Source of the DNA: Luteibaculum sp964627445
GTDB taxonomy: Bacteria; Bacteroidota; Bacteroidia; Flavobacteriales_D; Luteibaculaceae
Assembly: GCA_964627445.1 (NCBI GenBank)
Contig: CAZVJF010000012.1
Coordinates: forward strand, 19,377 to 83,376
Reading direction: 5' to 3'
Length of the DNA stretch: 64,000 bases
In this document: in pieces, positions 6,185 through 13,535 of the stretch
Numbering within the stretch: the stretch's first letter is position 1
Layout: every line of letters begins with the position of its first letter
Position numbers and translations under genes: made by a program
Notes under the pieces: generated by a model
Told to the model about the DNA's origin: nothing
What the model saw: only the letters and a program-made list of their open reading frames with translations
The model's database searches: none

Positions 6185-6579
6185 AATGATCTGAGCTAAA
6201 ATTCAAGCTTTTAACTCATTTTTAACATTTCATAGATAGTACTTTTCTAGGCACGTAATTCGGGTCGTACATCATGCCGCTTTGGGCTATAGCAAAAGCC
6301 TGTTTTAAGAGTTTGTTGCAGACTGCAATTAATGCTAGTTATTTTTGCTTTTTCTTGTCGGAGGTTCTTTGTGTTTATGGCCATGGCGCAGGATTGCAAA
6401 TCCTGCGTAGCGGGAAACCAAAAAATTATCGAGTAACGCGAAGCGATGTCCCCCTTGTTCTTCAACAAGATATTAAACCCCTCTAGCTACCTTTTTGAAA
6501 GATAATATCAATCAGAGCCCCTTAAAACACCAAATGCAGCCTATTTTGTGCTACATTACTGGTTTTTGCGAGGACTCCC
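6185..6579 (-). mobile_element. IS110-family remnant 2
   Basis: Sits precisely between the CAAC of cassette C and the GTTG of cassette D. The left edge AATGATCTGAG and the transposase C-terminus copy remnant 1. Beyond the transposase relic, about 195 bases (6385-6579) hold no gene but are conserved with 7632-7736: the palindrome CGCAGGATT-gca-AATCCTGCG (6387-6407), AAAACACCAAAT, TGCTACATTACTGG, and the edge GCGAGGACTCCC. In IS110 elements the non-coding end can carry the bridge (seeker) RNA; this conserved part is the natural candidate. Confidence 0.65.
6222..6345 (-). pseudogene. IS110-family transposase, C-terminal fragment (copy 2)
   Basis: The minus-strand translation LALIAVCNKLLKQAFAIAQS, then GMMYDPNYVPRKVLSMKC and a stop, is the extreme C-terminus of an IS110-type transposase. 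It is nearly the same as the copy at 4986-5250 and breaks at a stop just upstream. It is non-functional. Confidence 0.75.
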
Positions 6580-6605
6580 GTTGGCGGTAATTAAAAATAG
6601 ATAAG

Positions 6606-7049
6606 ATGAAATTTCAAAAGATAACTCCATATCTGTGGTTTGAGAATCAAGCTAAGGAAGCCGCAGAATTCTATTGCTCCATATTTGATAATTCAGAAAT
6701 TACTTCAGACGGTGGTATGATTGTAGATTTCACTTTAGATGGAACAAATTTTATCGCTCTTAATGGTGGACCACAATTCAAATTTAATGAAGCTGTATCC
6801 TTCTACGTGCTTTGTGAAAATCAAGAAGAAATTGATAGAATTTGGAACAAGTTAACCTCTGACGGTGGCAGCGAAGGAAGGTGCAGTTGGTGCAAGGACA
6901 AGTTTGGAGTTTCTTGGCAGATTGTCCCAAAGAGATTTATTGAGATGATGAAAACCGGAACGCCCGAACAAACTCAAAGGGTAATGGGAGCTATGATGGA
7001 TATGAGTAAGATGATTATTCGGGACTTCGAAACGGCATTTAAAGAATAA
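6606..7049 (+). CDS. VOC family (PhnB/glyoxalase-like) protein
   Basis: A 147-residue vicinal-oxygen-chelate fold protein of the PhnB-like or 3-demethylubiquinone-methyltransferase-type subgroup. The typical opening ITPYLWFENQAKEAAEFYCS, the strand IVDFTLDGTNFIALNGG, and CSWCKDKFGVSWQIVP near the C-terminus are all present. Members bind a metal and small ligands; the reaction of this subgroup is mostly unknown. It is followed after 14 bases by a DUF1801 protein, a pairing that travels together within cassette D. No strong promoter box is visible in the 25 bases between the cassette end and the ATG. Confidence 0.8.
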   Translation: MKFQKITPYLWFENQAKEAAEFYCSIFDNSEITSDGGMIVDFTLDGTNFIALNGGPQFKFNEAVSFYVLCENQEEIDRIWNKLTSDGGSEGRCSWCKDKFGVSWQIVPKRFIEMMKTGTPEQTQRVMGAMMDMSKMIIRDFETAFKE

Positions 7050-7063
7050 TAGTACACTCATTA

Positions 7064-7465
7064 ATGGAAAAACAACGAAAACCACTTTCAACCAAGAAGC
7101 CACCAATTCCCTCGAATGACTATAAAGTTATTGAAGATTGGATGGCTCAGAGAATTATGCCAGGGATTCAACCGATGATTAAAAAGATTGACAGTCTTAT
7201 TCATAATTCAATTTCAGATCTCAACTATGCTATAAAGTGGGGAAATGCGTATTATGGAACAGATGAATTGGGATGGCTAATTGAGTTAGCAGCTTATGAT
7301 GTTTCTGCTAACATTGTTTTCCTTAAGGGTGCAGATTTTGTTTCTAAACCACCATTAGGGTCTGGAGAATCTAGATATATTAAGTTAAGGTCGCTCGAAG
7401 AGTTAAATGATGAAAAGTTAACTGATTATATCAAACAAGCTGGAACTTTAAATGGATGGATATAA
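7064..7465 (+). CDS. DUF1801 (YdhG-like) protein
   Basis: A 133-residue protein of the DUF1801 family: the core WMAQRIMPGIQPMIKKID, then LNYAIKWGNAYYGTDELGWL and IELAAYDVSANIVFLKGADF is well preserved. The family has a SufE/iron-sulfur-chaperone-like fold, but its biochemical role is not established. It shares cassette D and probably a transcript with the VOC gene. The stop lies 8 bases before the cassette end. Confidence 0.8.
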   Translation: MEKQRKPLSTKKPPIPSNDYKVIEDWMAQRIMPGIQPMIKKIDSLIHNSISDLNYAIKWGNAYYGTDELGWLIELAAYDVSANIVFLKGADFVSKPPLGSGESRYIKLRSLEELNDEKLTDYIKQAGTLNGWI

Positions 7466-7473
7466 ATAAGAAA

Positions 7474-7531
7474 TACCGCCAATAACTAAGCATTCGTGCG
7501 GTCTGTAAGACCCAGCATGAATGCAGTGTTG
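7474..7531. repeat. attC-like hairpin junction after cassette D
   Basis: Core AATAAC on the left and GTTG (7528-7531) on the right enclose a long stem: GCATTCGTGCGGTCT (7490-7504) against AGACCCAGCATGAATGC (7508-7524), a 3-base loop GTA, one mismatch and a 2-base bulge (CA) on one arm only. One-sided unpaired bases in a long imperfect stem are a defining trait of attC sites. There is no T-run. The right core opens GTTGAACGAACC, but no matching right end follows, so the next cassette is truncated. Confidence 0.65.
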
Positions 7532-7736
7532 AACGAACCGGCAGCGCGAAGCAGTGCAATGGGGAAACGGTTACTTTGAGATGGTTTTTTTCTGCTGTAT
7601 ACCTTTTGAGGCTATTGTGAACATGGCCTTAGCGCAGGATTGCAAATCCTGCGTAGCGGGTAATATCAATCAACGCCTCTCAAAACACCAAATACAGCCT
7701 ATTTCGTGCTACATTACTGGTTTTTGCGGGGACTCC
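7532..7736. mobile_element. truncated cassette plus IS110-family remnant 3
   Basis: From 7532 to about 7619 there is no gene; this is probably the front of a cassette cut off by the insertion. From 7620 to 7736 the sequence matches remnant 2 (6375-6579): the perfect 9-base palindrome CGCAGGATT-gca-AATCCTGCG (7633-7653), AAAACACCAAAT, and the edge TTTTTGCGGGGACTCCC just before GTTG at 7737. The transposase portion and left edge are gone. Confidence 0.6.
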
Positions 7737-8456
7737 CGTTGTGGGTAATGCGAATAAACGTGAATCTCAAACACTTAATATTTTTATTTAGCGTATTGCT
7801 TTGTGGTTGCAATTCAATAAAAGATAATGCTACCGTAGGCCCATATTCAGATTCGGAATCAGATTATTTCAATCGAACAATTGTAAGCCATGCGTATGTA
7901 AAAAAAGCAGCCGAAGAACTTCAGCTAAAAGAACCAGATGGTATTAAAACAAGATCTATAATAAGGTTTTGGTTCAAAAACGAAAGCACAAATGGTGGGC
8001 AAGTAATCGCGATAATAGAATATCAAAACAAGCAACGAAAATGTCTTGATTATTCTTTCGTTGAAACTGGTTTTGCGAATGGTAAGGAGAAAAACTTGAT
8101 TGAGACAGTAACCGCTTTCAAAGTAGATACTTTTTGGGTAAAGAAAAAATCTCCAAAATCAGGATGGGACAGCTTCTTAGCAGCAATCGAAAAGGAAAGT
8201 ATTTATAACCTACCATCTCAGTCAGAACAAATAACCCAAGAAAATAATGTAGAAGACGGCTATACCTATATGGTTCAAATTCTGAGAACCAACGAAGAAA
8301 AATTTTATTGGTTTAACTGTCCTGATTTGTGTTCTGAAAATCATCAAGTGTGTAAAAACTATGAGAGAATTTTACATCTGTTTAACAGTGAATTTGACCT
8401 AAATACGTTTTCAGATCTAAACTGCAGATAAAAGTAAATATGCACATACCCACAAC
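7737..8456. mobile_element. integron-like cassette E (lipoprotein gene)
   Basis: Left end GTTGTGGGTA (7737-7746) and right end TACCCACAAC (8447-8456) are a perfect 10-base inverted match around a single gene. The IS110-type edge AATGATCTGAG follows the right CAAC directly. Confidence 0.65.
7748..8431 (+). CDS. lipoprotein of unknown function (cassette-borne)
   Basis: The ATG at 7748 lies 2 bases after the cassette end and gives a 227-residue product with a signal peptide and lipobox LLCGC (Cys about residue 21). An upstream in-frame codon at 7706 would read through the IS remnant and is unlikely. The mature part is hydrophilic, with W and F patches such as IIRFWFKNES and a pair of cysteines near NCPDLCSENHQVC that could form disulfides. 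No family was recognised. The gene is AT-rich compared with the chromosome. As a surface lipoprotein in a cassette it could be an immunity or exclusion factor, but nothing in the sequence proves that. Confidence 0.7.
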   Translation: MRINVNLKHLIFLFSVLLCGCNSIKDNATVGPYSDSESDYFNRTIVSHAYVKKAAEELQLKEPDGIKTRSIIRFWFKNESTNGGQVIAIIEYQNKQRKCLDYSFVETGFANGKEKNLIETVTAFKVDTFWVKKKSPKSGWDSFLAAIEKESIYNLPSQSEQITQENNVEDGYTYMVQILRTNEEKFYWFNCPDLCSENHQVCKNYERILHLFNSEFDLNTFSDLNCR

Positions 8457-8482
8457 AATGATCTGAGCTGAAATCCAAGCTT
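8457..8482 (-). mobile_element. IS110-family edge remnant 4
   Basis: AATGATCTGAGCTGAAATCC and AAGCTT repeat the transposase-side edge of remnants 1 and 2 (4949 and 6185), again directly after CAAC. The similarity ends near 8482, so only the edge survives. The next 56 bases to the aminotransferase stop contain nothing recognisable and mark the right border of the accessory region. Confidence 0.6.
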
Positions 8483-8538
8483 CTGTATCCATCGCAACCG
8501 CACAATAACAGGCTGTGCTTTAGTTCAGCCCATTTTGC

Positions 8539-9438
8539 CTAAGACCCCTCCCCTTCGGCAGCTTCCTGCTGGGCTTTGATGTCGGCTTTTACCTTATCAT
8601 TGAGGGCGGCCAAAAGCTGGTCGGCAATTTTGTGGTAGTAGCGCTTGCTTTTGTAGCGGTTTACCCACTGGATGCCCTTGATGGCATTGGTTAAAAAGAC
8701 TTCATCGGCACGCATCAGCCGCTGGTGGGTAAGTCCACACTCAAACACCTTAAAGCCCAGGTCTATGGCCAGATTTATCACATGCATGCGCATGGTGCCC
8801 GCTACGCAGCCTTCGGTAAGTGCGGGGGTGTAAATAACATCGCCACACACCACAAAAATGTTGCTGGAAGTACTCTCAATCACATGGTCCTTTTCGTTGA
8901 GAATAAGGGCCTCGTTTAAGTTGCGCTGCTTGGCATAATATCCTGCCAAAACATACAATTGCGAGTTAACCAGCTTTAGGTTGGACAGTTTATTTACCTG
9001 CTTTTTCAGCTCACTATAGGTATCTACGGCCAAGCCGTGCGTATTGAGCTCGTAGCCATCAGAAGAAGCGTTGGTAACGCTTAGCAAATAGCCCAGTTGG
9101 TTGTCCTCGGGCGTGTACAATCCACCCGGGCTTCTAAACACCGTAAGGCGCACGCGAGCATCGCGGTAAATGCCATTTTTTTCAATAAGCTGTTGGATGT
9201 GCTGCGCTATGCGCTCTTCGCTAAAGTATGGCGACTGCTCTATGCCCAATTGCTGCAAGCCAAAGCTTAGGCGATTAAAATGGTAGCCCAAATCCCATAC
9301 GGCTTTATCTACCACGCGCAGCGTTTCAAAAACGCCATCGCCATATAAAAAAGCGCGATTGTCTGCTTTTAAAATGGCATTGGTGGCAGGCAGGTAATTG
9401 CCGTTGTAAACTACGTACTGTTCGTGGGGTTTATCCAT
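8539..9438 (-). CDS. class IV aminotransferase (BCAT/aminodeoxychorismate lyase-like)
   Basis: A PLP enzyme of fold type IV. The ATG complementary to 9436-9438 (MDKPHEQYVV) is chosen because it overlaps the stop of the upstream phosphatase gene by 8 bases, typical translational coupling; an in-frame start at 9480 lies inside that gene. Family hallmarks are LYGDGVFETLRV near the N-terminus, the lysine in NKLSNLKLVNSQLY, and the phosphate-cup segment ESTSSNIFVV with EGCVAGTMR. Members make branched-chain amino acids, D-amino acids or 4-aminobenzoate; the sequence alone does not decide. The gene forms an operon with the GmhB-like and rhomboid genes. Confidence 0.8.
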   Translation of the reverse strand: MDKPHEQYVVYNGNYLPATNAILKADNRAFLYGDGVFETLRVVDKAVWDLGYHFNRLSFGLQQLGIEQSPYFSEERIAQHIQQLIEKNGIYRDARVRLTVFRSPGGLYTPEDNQLGYLLSVTNASSDGYELNTHGLAVDTYSELKKQVNKLSNLKLVNSQLYVLAGYYAKQRNLNEALILNEKDHVIESTSSNIFVVCGDVIYTPALTEGCVAGTMRMHVINLAIDLGFKVFECGLTHQRLMRADEVFLTNAIKGIQWVNRYKSKRYYHKIADQLLAALNDKVKADIKAQQEAAEGEGS

Positions 9439-9925
9439 GCAAAATGGGCCTTGTATTGTGCACAAAGTTAGTGTTTGCAACTATCTGCAAGGTATGGAAG
9501 CCCAGTTTTTGTGCAGGAAGTACATCGCGCTCTTTGTCGCCTATCATCCAACTGTGGGCCACATCGATGTTAAAACGAGCAATGAGCCGCTCGTACAACA
9601 AGGGTAACGGCTTGCGACACAAACACTTGCCCATGCTGGGATGGTGCGGGCAGTATAAAATTTCATCGAGGTGAATGTGATGCGCTTTGGCCTGCTCCCA
9701 AATTTTTTGGTGCAGCACCGCTACGTGGTCGTGCGTGTAAAAACCTTGAGCAATGCCACTTTGGTTGGTAATAATGGCGAAGCGGTAGCCTTTTTGCTGC
9801 AGCAGGTGCAAGCCTTGCCAAAAGCCATCCACCCAAACAAAGTCTTCGGGCATAAAGGTGTGTTTGCCACGCTCTTGGTTAATTACGCCATCGCGATCGA
9901 GCAGTATGTAGGCTTGTTTTTCCAT
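9431..9925 (-). CDS. gmhB: D,D-heptose 1,7-bisphosphate phosphatase-like (HAD-IIIA)
   Basis: A HAD-superfamily phosphatase of about 164 residues. The nucleophile motif ILLDRDGVIN sits at the start, followed by ITNQSGIAQG (motif II), a zinc-type cysteine/histidine cluster YCPHHPSMGKCLCRKP, and SWMIGDKERDV (motif IV). This is the GmhB pattern, which removes the 7-phosphate of heptose bisphosphate for LPS core sugars; histidinol-phosphate phosphatases look similar. The start at 9925 lies one base after the rhomboid stop; 9937 is an in-frame alternative. It overlaps the aminotransferase gene by 8 bases. Confidence 0.8.
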   Translation of the reverse strand: MEKQAYILLDRDGVINQERGKHTFMPEDFVWVDGFWQGLHLLQQKGYRFAIITNQSGIAQGFYTHDHVAVLHQKIWEQAKAHHIHLDEILYCPHHPSMGKCLCRKPLPLLYERLIARFNIDVAHSWMIGDKERDVLPAQKLGFHTLQIVANTNFVHNTRPILHG

Positions 9926-9926
9926 G

Positions 9927-10547
9927 CTATCCTCCAAAATAGCCCAAAACGCTATCCATGAAATTCTTTACAATGTCAAAATCCATAAAACCGGTAAACA
10001 AAATACCAAAAACGGCCCCGTAAAAGTGGGCATCGTGCGCTATGCGCCCGCCCTCCTTTTTGTCCATGTAATACTCGTAAAACAAGTAGGCCCCTCCAAA
10101 AATAAAGGCTGGAATGGGTATGGGAATAAAAAAGAGGTAAATGCTTTGCAAGGGCTGCATTAGCACAAAGGCAAACAGCACGGCACTAACCACACCACTG
10201 GCTCCTACGGCATGGTACCCGGGGTTGTCTTTGTACTTGGCGTAGGATTTTAGGGAGGAAAAAACGGCAGCTCCCGCCATCATAATCCCAAAAAGAACCG
10301 CTCCCAATATATCCCCCTTAATGCTTTGGTAGGCCATTTGCACGAAGCGACCAAAGTTGTAGAATACAAAGAGGTTTACCAACAAGTGCATCCAATTGCT
10401 GTGCACAAAAACGTGCGTTACAAAGCGATACCACTGACCCTGGTGCTGCACGCTATGAGGCGAAAAACTCAGCTGCTGCAAAACCTGCGGATTCTTAAAG
10501 CAGTAGAATGAAACCCCAAAAATTGCGGCCAAAAGGATGTAAAGCAT
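9927..10547 (-). CDS. rhomboid family intramembrane serine protease
   Basis: A 206-residue polytopic membrane protein. The rhomboid landmarks are present: HLLVNLFVFYNFG with the HxxxN box, the active serine in VGASGVVSAVLF, and the catalytic histidine in HDAHFYGAVFG in the last helix. Rhomboids cut single-pass membrane substrates within the bilayer. The ATG complementary to 10545-10547 is chosen because it starts with a hydrophobic helix; an in-frame start at 10682 would add a hydrophilic 45 residues overlapping the divergent reductase gene. It leads an operon with the phosphatase and aminotransferase. Substrate unknown. Confidence 0.85.
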   Translation of the reverse strand: MLYILLAAIFGVSFYCFKNPQVLQQLSFSPHSVQHQGQWYRFVTHVFVHSNWMHLLVNLFVFYNFGRFVQMAYQSIKGDILGAVLFGIMMAGAAVFSSLKSYAKYKDNPGYHAVGASGVVSAVLFAFVLMQPLQSIYLFFIPIPIPAFIFGGAYLFYEYYMDKKEGGRIAHDAHFYGAVFGILFTGFMDFDIVKNFMDSVLGYFGG

Positions 10548-10657
10548 AAGTACAGTTTGCAGGCAAAGAAACACGCTTTCTTTGAGAGTTAGGTCCTCCC
10601 CTTGCCCGGGCAAACAAAGTACTTGGATGGATGCTAAAAAATAAGCTTCTTGTGGCC

Positions 10658-11212
10658 ATGAAAACCAGGGCATCCTCCACAAAAAACCACGTTTTTATTG
10701 CTACCAGCATAGATGGATACATTGCCGATACTCAGGGCAGCATAGATTGGTTGCACAGCGTGCCCAATCCTACCGGCAACGACATGGGCTACAGCCAATT
10801 CATCAGCACCATGGACGCCTTGGTAATGGGCCGCAACACCTTTGAAGTAGTGCATAGCTTTCCTGGCGAATGGCCCTATACCCTTCCCGTATTTGTATGC
10901 AGTAAAAGCCTAGAAACTATTCCTGAGGAACTCAAGGGTAAGGTATTTCGGGTGGAAGGCAGTGTTGCGGAAGTAACAGCGACTGTAAACCAAAAAGGTT
11001 ACCAAAACCTCTATATCGATGGCGCACAGGTGATACAGCAATTCCTGGCAGCCGATGCCATAGATGAAATCACGCAAACCATAATACCCGTGGTGCTGGG
11101 AAGCGGCATTCCGTTGTTTGGTGCTACACCCAAGACCCTATCCTTCCAATGTGTAAAATCAGAGCGTTTTTTAGACTGCGTAGTGCAAAATACCTACTTG
11201 CGTAATCGCTAA
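10658..11212 (+). CDS. dihydrofolate reductase / RibD C-terminal family protein
   Basis: A 184-residue NADPH-binding reductase-fold protein: FIATSIDGYIAD at the start, then DALVMGRNTFEVV and NLYIDGAQVIQQFL are typical of the RibD_C family (COG0262). Members include deaminase-reductase domains and stand-alone proteins of unknown substrate; there is no riboflavin gene nearby. The ATG at 10658 is preferred because it leads straight into the first strand; 10631 is an in-frame alternative. It is transcribed divergently from the rhomboid operon and ends 3 bases before the convergent helicase stop. Confidence 0.8.
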   Translation: MKTRASSTKNHVFIATSIDGYIADTQGSIDWLHSVPNPTGNDMGYSQFISTMDALVMGRNTFEVVHSFPGEWPYTLPVFVCSKSLETIPEELKGKVFRVEGSVAEVTATVNQKGYQNLYIDGAQVIQQFLAADAIDEITQTIIPVVLGSGIPLFGATPKTLSFQCVKSERFLDCVVQNTYLRNR

Positions 11213-11215
11213 TAA

Positions 11216-13450
11216 CTATTCCTCTAGACTCTTGTAAAACGCGGCTACCAGACGTATTTCTCCATAGGTGTATTTGCCTTCCAAACGTGCATGCACGGGT
11301 TTTAGGCCTTCATCGCCTTTTTCCATGGCATTGCTTATTTCTGCAACCGCCTCTTTGTTCATAAACTGGGTTATGGTGAGCCGCTTTTCGCCTACCAGCG
11401 TAGCCACATGGCCCCAAATGGTACTCTCTGCCAAATTGCGCTCTTGCGCCACCTCGCTTACGCTTTTACCCGAATCCAGAAGCTCAAAAGTGGTATCGTA
11501 CGTAGCACCCTTTTTAGGTTTGCTTCCTCCCGACTTTCTTTTCCTGCCTGTTTTTGTGCTAGCCGTGGTTTTGGGCATGCTGGCTCCCAAAGTTTCTATT
11601 TGTTCATGGCGGTCTTTTTGAAGCGCTTCGGTGCGCTCTGCATCGGGTTGCAAATCGTTGTTGCTGAGCAACTGCTCTACCAAAACCGGGGCTTGCACGG
11701 CTTTCTCCAGCGCTTGAAATACCAATTGATCTATTTCATCAATGCCTCGCAAATAGGTTTTGGTTTTGGCAAACTGCTGTACGGTAGCCATGTGCTGCAA
11801 CACCTCAAACATCAAGTCGCGCAACTTCTGCTTAAAATATCCGCTGGCATCGCCAACGCGCTGTAGCAGGGTTTCATTCGGCTGTTGGATTAAGGTATTT
11901 AGTTGCGCATAAAATTTACGGGCAATGGTTTGCTGGGCATCCACCCGAGATTTAAACTCGGCTAAAAACTGGTTTAGGTGGTCGTCCTCAAACTCGGTTT
12001 GGGCCGCCTTAGACTTTTGGAAATAGGCTATTTGGCGGGATATGGCCTCCAGCGAAAAACTTTGGTGTAGCAGCTTGACCAGGTAATCGCGTTGGGCTTC
12101 CTGCAGTTGCTTTTCCAATGCATCGGCTTCGGCTTGGGCTTTGCTAAATGCCACGGCTTCGCTGTTGTTGCTTACCAATTCTGCACTGAGCTTGCTGCGG
12201 AGCATGAGCCCATCTAGGGAGCGCAAACGCGATAGCGCCACATACACCTGACCTGGAGCAAAGGCCTGCCCCAAATCTACAATGGCTTTATCGAAGGTTA
12301 AACCCTGGCTTTTGTGTACCGTTATGGCCCACGCCAGTCGTATGGGGTATTGCGTAAAGGTGCCAATGACCTCCTCTTCCTGGTCTTTGGTATCGGAGTT
12401 GATCGTATAGCGCTTGTTTTTCCACTCTTCTTCGCGCAACTCAAACAACTCCTCGGTATCGGGAAACTGCACGGTAATGCTATCCGATTGTAGTTCGGTT
12501 ACCGTGGCCAATTTGCCATTAAAATACGCCTGCTCCTGGGTATCGTTTTTAATAAACATGATTTGCGCCCCTTCTTTGAGTACAATTTCGGGTGCGGCTG
12601 GATACATGGAAGCTGGAAAATCGCCACGAATGCGTGCCTCATAGCGGTAGCTTTTTCCTGGCAGTTGCGTCAATGCCTGCTCGTTGATTTCTCGAGCAAT
12701 GCGGTTGTGCGTGGTTAGCGTAATGGCCTCCTGCTTGTTGGCTTCTGCCTCGCTCAGATACCGTTGGTTTAGGGTGGATAAATCGGCCGCCTCCACCGTA
12801 TTGTTTCTAAAATTATTGAGGATGCGGATAAAGGTATCGTCCTGCTGGCGGAAGATTTTGGTGAGTTCTACCGTAACCATAGGCGCTTGTTGAAAGGCTT
12901 TGGCATGGTAGAAAAACATGCTGGAATAGTGCAATCTAAGGTGGGGCCACTCCGCATCCTTTACGATGGGCGAAAGTTGAAATAAATCGCCTATCATAAG
13001 CAATTGCACACCCCCAAAGCTTTCACTAAAATTTCCGCGTGCCGCTTTTAGGCGGTAGTCGATGGCGTCCAAAACATCGGCTCGCAACATAGAGACTTCG
13101 TCTATGACCAGCAAATCGATATTGCGCAGCACTTGTTTACGTACAGCGTTTAGAGGGTGCTTGCGCGCTAGAGTATGTTGCGTAAAAAAGGCGGTAGACC
13201 CAGCACTTACCGGAGCCGGATCTTGCGTTGGCAAAAAAGTACCAATGGGTAACAAAAACTGCGAGTGTATGGTAACGCCCTGGGCATTTAGCGCAGCAAT
13301 ACCGGTAGGTGCCACTACGGCAAAATTCTTGTGCGTATGCTCGCGCAGCTGGTGTAAAAAGGTGGTTTTTCCCGTTCCGGCTTTTCCGGTAAGAAAAACG
13401 TGCCGCTGGGTACTATTGACAAACTTTTTTGCAAGTGCTGTGGCTTCCAT
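11216..13450 (-). CDS. PIF1-like helicase with C-terminal helix-turn-helix domain
   Basis: A 744-residue SF1B helicase. Walker A FLTGKAGTGKTTFLHQL (residues 19-35), AVVAPTGIAALNAQG (motif Ia), LLVIDEVSMLRADV (Walker B) and IGDLFQLSPIV (motif III) are clear, and WAITVHKSQGLTFDKAIVDL and QVYVALSRLRSLDGL give motifs V and VI. PIF1/RecD2-type enzymes unwind DNA 5' to 3' and resolve stalled forks. A K-rich linker TGRKRKSGGSKPKKG leads to a C-terminal HTH (SVSEVAQERNLAESTIWGHV), as seen at the end of RecQ-like proteins. This is common in Bacteroidota. Confidence 0.85.
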   Translation of the reverse strand: MEATALAKKFVNSTQRHVFLTGKAGTGKTTFLHQLREHTHKNFAVVAPTGIAALNAQGVTIHSQFLLPIGTFLPTQDPAPVSAGSTAFFTQHTLARKHPLNAVRKQVLRNIDLLVIDEVSMLRADVLDAIDYRLKAARGNFSESFGGVQLLMIGDLFQLSPIVKDAEWPHLRLHYSSMFFYHAKAFQQAPMVTVELTKIFRQQDDTFIRILNNFRNNTVEAADLSTLNQRYLSEAEANKQEAITLTTHNRIAREINEQALTQLPGKSYRYEARIRGDFPASMYPAAPEIVLKEGAQIMFIKNDTQEQAYFNGKLATVTELQSDSITVQFPDTEELFELREEEWKNKRYTINSDTKDQEEEVIGTFTQYPIRLAWAITVHKSQGLTFDKAIVDLGQAFAPGQVYVALSRLRSLDGLMLRSKLSAELVSNNSEAVAFSKAQAEADALEKQLQEAQRDYLVKLLHQSFSLEAISRQIAYFQKSKAAQTEFEDDHLNQFLAEFKSRVDAQQTIARKFYAQLNTLIQQPNETLLQRVGDASGYFKQKLRDLMFEVLQHMATVQQFAKTKTYLRGIDEIDQLVFQALEKAVQAPVLVEQLLSNNDLQPDAERTEALQKDRHEQIETLGASMPKTTASTKTGRKRKSGGSKPKKGATYDTTFELLDSGKSVSEVAQERNLAESTIWGHVATLVGEKRLTITQFMNKEAVAEISNAMEKGDEGLKPVHARLEGKYTYGEIRLVAAFYKSLEE

Positions 13451-13535
13451 AGGCGAGTAATTATGTACTTAACATGGAAAGATATTTAAAAATATCCTTC
13501 GTTAGGCAGGAAGACCGCCTTGAGAAGATCCAGTC

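Larger units (their letters stand above)
6580..7483. mobile_element. integron-like cassette D (VOC + DUF1801 genes)
   Basis: The left end GTTGGCGGTA (6580-6589) and the right end TACCGCCAAT (7474-7483) are complementary at 9 of 10 positions; the right core is AATAAC rather than AAC. The unit holds two co-directional genes 14 bases apart. An intact hairpin follows on the right. Confidence 0.6.

Noticed and set aside
1187..7531. Hairpins between accessory genes as ordinary intrinsic terminators
   Set aside because: None has a T-run, their outer bases pair with the far end of a gene rather than with each other, and the same form occurs before as well as after genes.
5253..7653. Repeated CGCAGGATT...AATCCTGCG palindromes as a CRISPR array
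   Set aside because: Only three copies, more than 1 kb apart, with genes in between and no spacers. They belong to the IS110 remnants.
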